A stretch of DNA of 64,000 nt from Sva-07 sp963716095 (GTDB lineage: Bacteria > Actinomycetota > Acidimicrobiia > Acidimicrobiales > Ilumatobacteraceae): assembly GCA_963716095.1 (NCBI GenBank), contig CAVQSV010000023.1, positions 682,001 to 746,000 on the forward strand, read 5' to 3'. Position 1 is the first letter of the stretch. Every line of letters begins with the position of its first letter. Shown here piece after piece: positions 24,323 through 32,655 of the stretch. The position numbers and the translations under genes are program-made. Under the pieces are notes generated by a model. The model was not told the DNA's origin. It saw only the letters and a program-made list of their open reading frames with translations, and searched no databases.

Positions 24323-27300
24323 GCTCTCGACGTCGTACGCGGCCTACGGTGACTGGCAGCGCAGCGCCGACACCTCGGCTGCCGACTTCTGGGCCGAGGC
24401 GCACGACACCGTTTCCGGCGTGCAGCTGCCGCCCCCGGCCGAGGTCGGCCCCGACGGCTACCTCGAGCGGGCGGCGTCTGTGTCGACGAGCGAGTTGGCC
24501 GCTGCTGCGGCGAGCACTCCGTTCGCTGCGGCGCTGACCGCCGCCGCGATCGTGCTGAGCGGATTCAGCCGCGACGGCATCGTCGAGCTGGGCATCACGG
24601 CATCCACCAAGGATCATCCGGCGGCGGAACCCTTGGTCGGCTACTACCTCAACACGCTGCCGATGCGCGTCGCTGTCGATCCGTCCGACACATTGCGTGC
24701 GCTCGATGTCGCATCGAGTGACCTCGTCGCTCGTGCGTTGCCGCACCGGACCCATCCGTATGCCGACATCGTCCGCCAGGCGCGTCGTGATGGTCGAGCG
24801 GTGCCCGACACGGCGCACATGCTCGCCTACGAACGGCTCGCCCCGATTCGATTCGGCGACACTGCCGCCGACCATCGGATCATCCCGTCGGGGACTGCGG
24901 TCAACGACTTCACGTTCTTCGTGCAGGAGCGAGGCGAGTATCTCCACCTCGGCATCGAGTACCGCGGCGATGTCCTCGACACCGCCGTGGCGCAGCAACT
25001 CCTCGACGGGTTCAGCGACGCACTCGATGCGGTGTGCCGGCGCCCGCACCGCACCGTCGGCGAGATCCGCCCGACCGGCCAGGATCTGATCGGCGAGCCG
25101 CTTCTTGCGTCGGACGACCAACTCGTCACTCCGCTCGCAGCGATCATCGAGCGAGCCGCCGCCGAGCCCGACCGCCCTGCCGTCGTCGAGTCGTCGGGCG
25201 CCATCGCGTCGTACGGTGAACTGGTCAGCAGCGCGCAGGCGCTGGCCGCGTCGCTGCGCTCACACGTCGAGTCGCCGAGGCGGATCGGTGTGTCGCTCGG
25301 CCGGTCGGCTGCGCTGATCGAGGCGATCCTCGGGGTGCAACTCGCCGGAGCGGCCTACGTGCCGATCGACCCGGCCACCCCCGTCGACCGCATCCGCTCG
25401 CTGGTGGCACTCGCATCGTTGGACGCCGTCGTGGTCGACGCGTCGACCGCCTCGCTCTTCGACGATGTGCGCTGCATCGACATCTCGACCATCGACACGC
25501 CCAGCGATCCGGTGACGGTGCCGCCTGCGCTTCCCGATGGCGCGTCGCCTGCGTATGTGATCTTCACGTCGGGTTCCACCGGCGAGCCCGCCGGCGTCGA
25601 GGTCACCCACGCCAACCTGGCTGCGTCCACCGCCGCCCGGCCCCAGTTCTACGGCCCGGACGCGCCGAGCCGGTTCCTCCTGACGCCGAGCATCGGCTTC
25701 GACAGTTCGATGGTGGCGATCTTCTGGCCGCTGGTGTCGGGCGGCTCGATCGTGGTGCCCGACGATGCCGAGGTCCGCGATGTCGACCGGCTCGGGGCGT
25801 TGATCGCCGAACGCGACGTCAGCCACGTGCTGATGGTGCCGAGCCTGTACCGGGCGCTGCTCGCGCGCCGTGCCCCCGATCTCGCCGGATTGCGGGTGGC
25901 GATCGTGGCGGGCGAAGCCTGCCCGCCGGATCTGATCGCCGAGCACCATGCTCGGCTGGCGAGCACCGAACTGGTCAACGAGTACGGTCCGACCGAAGCC
26001 ACGGTGTGGGCCACCGTTCATCGGTGCCGTCCTGACGACGACCCGGTGCCGATCGGCAGACCGATCGCCGGCGTCCGGGTGAGGGTCGCCGACGACCTCC
26101 AGCGTCCGATGGCGCCGGGTGCTGCCGGCGAGCTGTTGATCGCGGGTCCCGGAGTGGTCGGCGGCTACCTCTCGGGCAGGTCCGATTCATCGTTCGTCGA
26201 GGCCGATGGCCATCGCTGGTATCGCACCGGCGACGTCGCCAGGGTCGACGCCGATGGCCGTCTGGTGTTCCTCGGGCGGGTCGACGACCAACTGAACGTG
26301 GGTGGCCTGCGCATCGAACCGGCCGAGGTCGAGGGCCACGTCGTTCGCCTGGCCGGGGTGAGCGACGCTGTGGTGGTCAGTGCCACCATCGATGGCCGCG
26401 AGGCCCTCGTTGCGCACATCGTCGGCGATCGTGACGTGGTCGACGGTGCCGGTGTGCGCTCCCACATCACCCGTGTGGTCGGCGCCGGTGCGGCGCCTCG
26501 CCGTGTGGTGTTCCACGACGATCTGCCGCGCACCTCGAACGGCAAGCTCGACCGGGTTCAGGCAGCGCGGCTCCCGCTCGACGACCGTCCGACGATGCAG
26601 GCGTCCGGGCTGCTCGACATCTGGCGGAGGGCGTTGCAGCGCGACGACCTCGATGGCAGTTCCGACTTCTTCGCCGAAGGCGGCGATTCGCTGGCGGCGG
26701 TCGAGATCGTCATCGACGTGGGCGAGTTGATCGGTCGCGAGGTGGCGATCGCCGACCTGCTCGGCGCGCCGACGCCCGACGCGTTGGCAGCACACCTCGG
26801 CCTGGGCGACGAGGCTGCGCCGGCGTCGATGTCGGTTCCCGATCTTGCCGTCTTGACGCTGCGCCCAGGCTCACCGTTGGGTCCCACGGTCGTGTTGACG
26901 CCGAGCTGGGACACCGTGATGAGCTACCGAGCGCTGGCCGACGCGTTCGACGACGAGGTCACCGTTCTCGCCGTCGCGATCGTGGCAGATGGAGCCAATC
27001 GGTACCCCACGGTTGACGCACTCGGAGCCGCCTCGATCGATCCGGTCATCGACGAGCTCGAGCGAATCGGAGCCTCGACGGTCGCCGTCGCGGGATGGTC
27101 GATCGGTGGAGTGGCGGCCTACGACCTCGGCCAGCGGCTGGCAGCGCGTGGACTCGAATCGATCACCGTCGCGCTGATCGACACGATGTTCCCCGGCGAG
27201 TACCGCCACCTGTGGTCGAACCGATGGTGGAAGTACAAGTCGCTGTTCCGGCCCGACGCGATCGGCGACGTCGTCGACGAGTTCACAACGTCGATCGCAG

Positions 27301-27626
27301 CGCCGCGCCAAGAAGTACCTGGCGCGACTCGGCCGACGCCTCGTGGAGCTCGGCGGCGAGTCGCTGCCGCAGCGTCGAGTCGACCGACCGCGTCGGGTGT
27401 GCCGCTCACGGCGCTCGACCACGAACCCGAGCCGACCAGGGTGCCGATCGTGCTGTATGCGGCCAACACCACGAAACGGGCACGCACGGAACATCGTTGG
27501 CGCACGGTCGCCCCCGATCTGCTGGTGGTGCCGATCGAAGGTCGCCACCGCGGTTTCGACTCGATCATGGGCGCCGACCGTGTCCCCCAGATCACCGATG
27601 ACCTGGCCGCTCGCCTTCGCCCCTGA
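24255..27626 (+). CDS. NRPS, C-terminal part: C2, A2, T2, thioesterase
   Basis: This frame continues the synthetase after the shift near 24285, from EIDAAYHGGDLPELS onward. It holds the rest of the second condensation domain (VGYYLNTLPMRV) and a second adenylation domain: A3 YVIFTSGSTGEPAGVEVTH, A5 NEYGPTEATVWA, A7 WYRTGDVARV, A8 GRVDDQLNVGGLRIEPAEVE, A10 TSNGKLDR. A carrier domain (FFAEGGDSLAAVE, about 26680) and a thioesterase with VAGWSIGGVAAYD, whose Ser would release the product, follow. The usual A3 Lys is Ala here. The hand-read code D-S-V-M-I-A-E-V-W matches no residue I know. Between about 27298 and 27390 the sequence looks out of frame, as if two opposite indels bracket it. The stop is at 27624-27626. 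Confidence 0.85.
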   Translation: MRARSICSGSEIDAAYHGGDLPELSTSYAAYGDWQRSADTSAADFWAEAHDTVSGVQLPPPAEVGPDGYLERAASVSTSELAAAAASTPFAAALTAAAIVLSGFSRDGIVELGITASTKDHPAAEPLVGYYLNTLPMRVAVDPSDTLRALDVASSDLVARALPHRTHPYADIVRQARRDGRAVPDTAHMLAYERLAPIRFGDTAADHRIIPSGTAVNDFTFFVQERGEYLHLGIEYRGDVLDTAVAQQLLDGFSDALDAVCRRPHRTVGEIRPTGQDLIGEPLLASDDQLVTPLAAIIERAAAEPDRPAVVESSGAIASYGELVSSAQALAASLRSHVESPRRIGVSLGRSAALIEAILGVQLAGAAYVPIDPATPVDRIRSLVALASLDAVVVDASTASLFDDVRCIDISTIDTPSDPVTVPPALPDGASPAYVIFTSGSTGEPAGVEVTHANLAASTAARPQFYGPDAPSRFLLTPSIGFDSSMVAIFWPLVSGGSIVVPDDAEVRDVDRLGALIAERDVSHVLMVPSLYRALLARRAPDLAGLRVAIVAGEACPPDLIAEHHARLASTELVNEYGPTEATVWATVHRCRPDDDPVPIGRPIAGVRVRVADDLQRPMAPGAAGELLIAGPGVVGGYLSGRSDSSFVEADGHRWYRTGDVARVDADGRLVFLGRVDDQLNVGGLRIEPAEVEGHVVRLAGVSDAVVVSATIDGREALVAHIVGDRDVVDGAGVRSHITRVVGAGAAPRRVVFHDDLPRTSNGKLDRVQAARLPLDDRPTMQASGLLDIWRRALQRDDLDGSSDFFAEGGDSLAAVEIVIDVGELIGREVAIADLLGAPTPDALAAHLGLGDEAAPASMSVPDLAVLTLRPGSPLGPTVVLTPSWDTVMSYRALADAFDDEVTVLAVAIVADGANRYPTVDALGAASIDPVIDELERIGASTVAVAGWSIGGVAAYDLGQRLAARGLESITVALIDTMFPGEYRHLWSNRWWKYKSLFRPDAIGDVVDEFTTSIAAPRQEVPGATRPTPRGARRRVAAAASSRPTASGVPLTALDHEPEPTRVPIVLYAANTTKRARTEHRWRTVAPDLLVVPIEGRHRGFDSIMGADRVPQITDDLAARLRP

Positions 27627-27641
27627 CCTCGGGTGGACGGG

Positions 27642-28031
27642 ATGTGTGCGAGGCTGATCGGTATCGAATCGGCGCGTGTGGATCAGTGGTTGTGGTCGGT
27701 GCGGATGACCAAGACGCGCAGCGACGCCGCTGCAGCGTGCCGGGGCGGGCACGTCAAGGTGAACGGCAAGACCGCCAAGCCGGCGACGCCGGTCAAGCTC
27801 GGCGATCGCGTCGAGGCCTACCTCCACGATCGTGAACGCATCCTCGACGTGAGCCGACTGATCGTCAAACGTGTGGGCGCCGCGATCGCTGTCGAGTGCT
27901 TCGTCGATCACAGCCCGCCGCCACCCGAACGCGAGGTCGAGGTCCCGGTGTTCCAGCGTGACCGTGGAGCAGGACGTCCCACCAAACGCGACAAGCGGCA
28001 ACTCGACCGCCTGCGAGGTCGCGGTCGGTAG
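27642..28031 (+). CDS. S4-domain RNA-binding protein (Hsp15-like)
   Basis: This basic protein of about 129 residues carries an S4 RNA-binding domain: RVDQWLWSVRMTKTRSDAAAACRGGHVKVNGKTAKPATPVKLGDRV. The match is closest to the Hsp15/HslR type, which binds stalled 50S subunits carrying nascent chains in E. coli. The C-terminal third is Arg/Lys-rich and likely disordered. The start is uncertain: ATG 27642 is used here, GTG 27633 is possible, and the conserved domain begins about 12 residues later. It follows the NRPS stop by 15 bases, but nothing in its family suggests a biosynthetic role, so it is probably a neighbour that marks the cluster edge. Confidence 0.85.
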   Translation: MCARLIGIESARVDQWLWSVRMTKTRSDAAAACRGGHVKVNGKTAKPATPVKLGDRVEAYLHDRERILDVSRLIVKRVGAAIAVECFVDHSPPPPEREVEVPVFQRDRGAGRPTKRDKRQLDRLRGRGR

Positions 28032-28042
28032 CTTCGCTCGTC

Positions 28043-29422
28043 GTGACGTCGAGCGACACCCACCCCGAATCGCAGCCGGAATCCCACGAGCACATCCACC
28101 CGACGGTGCGCGGCGGCGTTGCGCTGTGGACGCTCTTCGTCGGCTTCGCCATGTTGATGGTCGGCAACGGCCTGAACGCAGCAGTGCTCGGTGTTCGCAC
28201 GGTCGACGAGGGCTTCGGCGTGCGCACCACCGGCGTGGTGATGGCGTGCTATTTCGCCGGGTTCCTGCTGGGGCCGCCGGTCGTGCTGCATCTGCTCTCG
28301 GCCGTCGGCCACATCCGGGTGTTCGCCAGCTTGGCGTCGGCTGCCTCGTGTGCGGTGCTCGTCCACCTCGTCTGGATCTCGCCGCTGAGCTGGGGTGCGA
28401 TGCGGGTGGTGTTCGGGTTCTGCATGGCGGGGCTGTTCGTCGTGGTCGAGTCGTGGCTGAACGACGCGTCGACACCGTCGAGCCGCGGGCGCACGCTGGC
28501 CGTGTACGGCATCGTGTCGATGGGTGGCCTGGCGGTCGGGCAGCTCCTGATCGCGACCGGCGAGGCCGACGGACCGACGCTGTTCGTCGTCGCGTCGATT
28601 CTCGTGTCGATGTCGTTCGTCCCGATGGCGTTGGCGGCGACCACAGATGCGCCGCCGGTGCGGGTGGCCGAGCGGCTGGGGGTTCGAGAGCTGTTGGGTG
28701 TCGCGCCGACGGGCGTGATCGGCATGTTGCTGACTGGAGCATCCCATGGCATCGTGCTCGGCCTCGGTGCGGTGTACGCCACGGGAGCGGGCTTCGATGC
28801 AACTCGAACGGCAGTGTTCGTCGCCGCACCGGCGATCGGAGCACTGCTGCTGCAGTGGCCGATCGGTTGGGCGTCCGACCGGGTGCCCCGGCGAGGGGTG
28901 ATCTTCGGCGTGTCGGTGGCGGCGGCGATGACTGCGCTCGTGCTGGCGATGGTCGACGCCGACAGCGTGTTGGTCCTGCCGTTGATGCTGGTGCTCGGCG
29001 GGTTCACCTTCCCGCTGTATTCGCTGTTGTTGTCGTACACGCTCGACTGGGCGCGACCCGGCACGGCGATGGGTGCGAGCGGCACCCTGCTGCGGGTCAA
29101 CGGTGCCGGCGCGGTGGCGGGCCCGATCGTCGCTGGCGCGCTGATGGCATCACTCGATCGATCGGCGCTGTTCTGGACGCTCGTGGCGACCCACGGGATG
29201 ATCGCGATCTACGTGGCCTATCGGCTGTTGGTCGCCGATGGGCTCCCGATGGACCGCCAGGGCGAGTTCGTGCCCGTGCCGGCTCGTGCCACCGAACTGG
29301 CGATTCGCCTGACGGCTCGTCCGCTGAAGGCGTCACGGGCCCGACTCCGCCCTCCGGCAGCGACCAGTCGCGACCTGAGCGGCTCTGATCCGACCGGTTT
29401 CATCTCGGGTCGGCGATGGTGA
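28043..29422 (+). CDS. major facilitator superfamily transporter (YcaD/UMF-like)
   Basis: This 459-residue protein has about 12 hydrophobic segments between residues 30 and 410, with MFS landmarks such as VVESWLNDASTPSSRGRTLAVYGIVSMGGLAVGQ, WPIGWASDRVPRRGVI (the loop 8-9 D-R-x-x-R motif) and LSYTLDWARPGTAMGAS. The WLN-S-RGR pattern recalls the YcaD branch of MFS proteins. A polar C-terminal tail of about 50 residues follows. The GTG at 28043 lies 11 bases after the S4 gene. It could be the exporter for the NRPS product by position, but the family also includes general efflux and uptake proteins. Its last bases overlap the convergent gene by 23. Confidence 0.83.
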   Translation: MTSSDTHPESQPESHEHIHPTVRGGVALWTLFVGFAMLMVGNGLNAAVLGVRTVDEGFGVRTTGVVMACYFAGFLLGPPVVLHLLSAVGHIRVFASLASAASCAVLVHLVWISPLSWGAMRVVFGFCMAGLFVVVESWLNDASTPSSRGRTLAVYGIVSMGGLAVGQLLIATGEADGPTLFVVASILVSMSFVPMALAATTDAPPVRVAERLGVRELLGVAPTGVIGMLLTGASHGIVLGLGAVYATGAGFDATRTAVFVAAPAIGALLLQWPIGWASDRVPRRGVIFGVSVAAAMTALVLAMVDADSVLVLPLMLVLGGFTFPLYSLLLSYTLDWARPGTAMGASGTLLRVNGAGAVAGPIVAGALMASLDRSALFWTLVATHGMIAIYVAYRLLVADGLPMDRQGEFVPVPARATELAIRLTARPLKASRARLRPPAATSRDLSGSDPTGFISGRRW

Positions 29423-30845
29423 TGCGAAGCTCGGCCTGGTCGCCCAGCCATTGCACGTCGAGCTGGTGCCCCGCTGCATTGGGTGACTCCGTGATCGACG
29501 CCGGTGGGTCGGCGAACTGGACCTCGACCGCTCCCGCTGTGGCGCGGTCGGGCTCGGCAACCCTGGCCTGACCGCCGACGATCCGCAGCCCGACGGATTC
29601 AGCACGTCCAGCTGCTCGCACGACGAACTCGAGGTCGCCGACACGCTCGACGTCGACCCATGCGGTGTCGTCGGCCAGCATGATCCCGAACGCGGTGGTG
29701 CGCCCATCGGATTCTGCGACGTGGGCGGTGAACGGCACGTACTGGTCGAGTGAGGCCTGGTGGCGTCGGCCGCTGTCCCAGCCGACGGCGAGGTCGGGGC
29801 GCAGCAGGCTGTTGGCGACCGAGTCACGGAAGCGTTGGATGTGGTGACGCTCGTCGGTGACCGGGGCGAACCGGAGGTGCGGCGTGATCACCGGCGCGAG
29901 GTGTTCGAGCAGCGCCAGGAAGTACAGGTCGTGGACGTGGACGGTGTCGGCGGTGAGCGGCGACGGCAGCACGGTGTCGGCCGATTCACCGCAGACCGAG
30001 TACCACAGGCCCGACATCGACACGTACTCGGTCGGGTCGAGCTCGTAGGCGCGTATGTACGGCCCACACGAGGTGCCGAAGCGGGGGTGGTAGAGCTTCG
30101 ACATCCGGGCGCCGATCTGGGGCAGCATCGTCGATGCGGCGTCGGCGAACCCGTCGGTGGGTGGATACATCGCCCACAGCCCGAGCGCCAGCAGGTCGAT
30201 CCCGTCGTACGTGGGCGAGTTGTACTCGTCGAGGTCGCCGTAGCGAAGGAGACGTTCCATGGGCACTGCCAGCCGGCTGTGTGCCGCCGCCCGCAACTCG
30301 CGGTCGCCGGTGATCACTGCCACGTGGCCCTGCAACCAGGTGTGCATCAGGTAGGGGTTGGTGTACCAGCGCGGGATCCGGTCGTGGGGTTCGCCGATGA
30401 CGCAACGGCGCAGCGCGTCGGTGATGTCCTCGGTGAGGTCGGCCGGCAGCGACGGGCCGTGCACGATCGTGCAGAGCGCCAGCGTGACGCCGAGGAACTG
30501 GCGCCAGTTCGGGTCGTAGTGCAGCCACTCGACGGCGTCATCGCCGGGTGGGTCGGGTTGTTCGGCCGAGGTCGGGAAGGTGCCGCTCCACGGCCAACTC
30601 GACAACGGGTGCTGCAGCGCCAACACGCTGCGCAGCGCGGTCACCGCACGCTCGACGTTGCCGTCCTGCAGGTCGAGGAACGCACCGTTCGCGGTTTCGC
30701 GCACGGCGTGGAGGTGCAGCGACGAGATGTCGACACCGGGCGTCACGCCCGGCGCGAAACGGTCCATCCCGCGTGCGGGATCCCAGAGTTCGTCGTGCAG
30801 TTGGCGCAGCGCGTCGATCGGTGACTGATGGGGGGCGATGGTCAT
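29400..30845 (-). CDS. uncharacterised protein, possible alpha/alpha-toroid fold
   Basis: This 481-residue protein starts at the ATG at 30845. I do not recognise the family with certainty. It has no signal peptide. The middle is rich in Trp, Tyr, His and Pro: WLHYDPNWRQFLGVTL, RIPRWYTNPYLMHTWLQGH, YGDLDEYNSPTYDGIDLLALGLWAMYPP and YHPRFGTSCGPYIRAYELDP. Repeated helix-like segments with aromatic residues resemble carbohydrate-active alpha/alpha-toroid proteins such as polysaccharide lyases. The C-terminal 130 residues look beta-rich (VEVQFADPPASITES, QLDVQWLGDQAELRITIAD), again like a lyase with a beta-sandwich domain. That reading is tentative. It sits 9 bases from fhs on the same strand, downstream of it. 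Confidence 0.7.
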   Translation of the reverse strand: MTIAPHQSPIDALRQLHDELWDPARGMDRFAPGVTPGVDISSLHLHAVRETANGAFLDLQDGNVERAVTALRSVLALQHPLSSWPWSGTFPTSAEQPDPPGDDAVEWLHYDPNWRQFLGVTLALCTIVHGPSLPADLTEDITDALRRCVIGEPHDRIPRWYTNPYLMHTWLQGHVAVITGDRELRAAAHSRLAVPMERLLRYGDLDEYNSPTYDGIDLLALGLWAMYPPTDGFADAASTMLPQIGARMSKLYHPRFGTSCGPYIRAYELDPTEYVSMSGLWYSVCGESADTVLPSPLTADTVHVHDLYFLALLEHLAPVITPHLRFAPVTDERHHIQRFRDSVANSLLRPDLAVGWDSGRRHQASLDQYVPFTAHVAESDGRTTAFGIMLADDTAWVDVERVGDLEFVVRAAGRAESVGLRIVGGQARVAEPDRATAGAVEVQFADPPASITESPNAAGHQLDVQWLGDQAELRITIADPR

Positions 30846-30854
30846 GGCGGCCGT

Positions 30855-32552
30855 TCAGCTCAGGCCGACGATGTTGCCGTCGGCGTCGATGTCGATGCGC
30901 TGCAGTGCCGGTGATGCACCCAGGCCGGGCATCGTGCTCATCGCGCCGCAGATCGGATAGACGAACCCGGCGCCGACGGAGGCACGGACTTCTCGCACCG
31001 GGAGGGTCCACCCGGTCGGAGCGCCCTTCAGGGTCGGATCGGACGAGATCGACAGGTGTGTCTTGGCGATGCACACCGGCAGGTCGCCGAACCCGTTGCG
31101 TTCGTAGGTGTCGATCTGCCGGTTCGCCAGCGGGGTGTAATCGACCCCATCGGCGCCGTACACCTTGGTGGCGACGGTGTGGATCTTGTCGCGCAACGCC
31201 ATGTCGTCGGGGTACAGAACGGCGAACTCGCTCGGCTCCTCGGCCGCCTCGGCGACCACCTGCGCGAGCTCCTTGGCACCGACACCACCGTCGGAGAAGT
31301 GTGTCGACACCGCCGAACGTGCGCCGAACTCCGCGGCGATCTCCTCGATTGCCTCGATGTCGGCCGGATGATCACCGGGGAACACGTTGATCGCCACCAC
31401 CGGCGTGCAGCCGTGGATCCGCATGTTCTCCAACTGCTTGCGCAGGTTGGCGCCACCCTCGTGGACCTCGTCGGGGTTCTCTGCCAAGAGGGCGTCGGGA
31501 AGCGGTCGCCCGGCGACGATCTTGTGCTTGCCGCTGTGCGCCTTGAGCCCACGAACCGTCGCCACCAGCACGGCCGCGTCGGGAGCGAGGCCCGACATGC
31601 GGCACTTGATGTTGAAGAACCGTTCGGCGCCCATGTCGGCGCCGAAACCGGCCTCGGTGACGAGGTAGTCGCCCATGTGGATGCCGATCAGATCGGCGAC
31701 GATCGACGAGTTGCCGGTTGCGATGTTGCCGAACGGCCCGGCGTGCACCAGCACGGGGGTGTTCTCCAGCGTCTGCATCAGGTTCGGTTTGATCGCCTCG
31801 CGCAGGATCACGGCCATCGCGCCGGCGACCTCGACGTCCTCGGCGGTGATCGGATCACCCGACGATGTGTACCCGACGACGATGCGGCCCAGCCGAGCGC
31901 GCAGGTCCTGCAGATCGCTCGCGAGTGCGAGCGTGGCCATCACCTCCGACGCGGCAGTGATGTCGAAGCCGGTCTCGCGCGGCACGCCGTCGAGGCGCGA
32001 CCCCAACCCCGACACGATGTTGCGCAGCGACCGGTCGTTGACGTCGATCGAGCGCCGCCAGGTGATCTGGTGCGGATCGAGCCCCGCCGCGTTGCCGTGG
32101 AACACGTGGGCATCGACCGCAGCAGCACACATGTTGGTGGCCGCGGTGACGGCGTGGACGTCGCCGGTCAGGTGCAGGTTGAGCAGCTCCATCGGCACCA
32201 CCTGGCTGTAGCCGCCGCCGGCCGCGCCGCCCTTGATGCCGAACGTGGGCCCCATCGACGGCTGACGGATCGCCAACGTCGCCTGCTTGTCGATGTGCGA
32301 GAAACCCTGGGAAAGCCCGACCGCCACCGTGGTCTTGCCCTCGCCGAGCGGTGTCGGTGTGATCGCCGACACCACCACGTATTTCGCCCGTGGCCGGTCG
32401 GCCATCGCTCCGATCGCCGCCAGATCGATCTTCGCTGCACCGGTGCCGTAGGGCTCGAGCAACTCGAGCGGGATACCCGCTGACGTTGCGATGTCGGTGA
32501 GCGGCTGGAGATTCGCCTGCCGCGCGATGTCGAGATCCGAGGGGAAACTCAC
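30855..32552 (-). CDS. fhs: formate-tetrahydrofolate ligase
   Basis: This 565-residue enzyme joins formate to tetrahydrofolate using ATP, giving 10-formyl-THF for one-carbon metabolism. The family pattern is clear: SFPSDLDIARQANLQPLTDIA, ITPTPLGEGKTTVAVGLSQG (nucleotide-binding loop), RQPSMGPTFGIKGGAAGGG and EAGFGADMGAERFFNIKCR. The start is set at the GTG at 32552. It has an AGGTGG ribosome-binding site five bases upstream and gives the usual M-S-F-P-S-D beginning; the GTG at 32561 lacks one. It probably leads a two-gene run with the uncharacterised gene downstream. Confidence 0.95.
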   Translation of the reverse strand: MSFPSDLDIARQANLQPLTDIATSAGIPLELLEPYGTGAAKIDLAAIGAMADRPRAKYVVVSAITPTPLGEGKTTVAVGLSQGFSHIDKQATLAIRQPSMGPTFGIKGGAAGGGYSQVVPMELLNLHLTGDVHAVTAATNMCAAAVDAHVFHGNAAGLDPHQITWRRSIDVNDRSLRNIVSGLGSRLDGVPRETGFDITAASEVMATLALASDLQDLRARLGRIVVGYTSSGDPITAEDVEVAGAMAVILREAIKPNLMQTLENTPVLVHAGPFGNIATGNSSIVADLIGIHMGDYLVTEAGFGADMGAERFFNIKCRMSGLAPDAAVLVATVRGLKAHSGKHKIVAGRPLPDALLAENPDEVHEGGANLRKQLENMRIHGCTPVVAINVFPGDHPADIEAIEEIAAEFGARSAVSTHFSDGGVGAKELAQVVAEAAEEPSEFAVLYPDDMALRDKIHTVATKVYGADGVDYTPLANRQIDTYERNGFGDLPVCIAKTHLSISSDPTLKGAPTGWTLPVREVRASVGAGFVYPICGAMSTMPGLGASPALQRIDIDADGNIVGLS

Positions 32553-32655
32553 GAAGTCCACCTACCCAGCCCGTCTGCACGCATCGGGAAACTCTCGCAC
32601 AATCGACGCTACTGACCCGTGCCCATCGGGGCGCGGGGGAGCTGCATGCTGCAAG

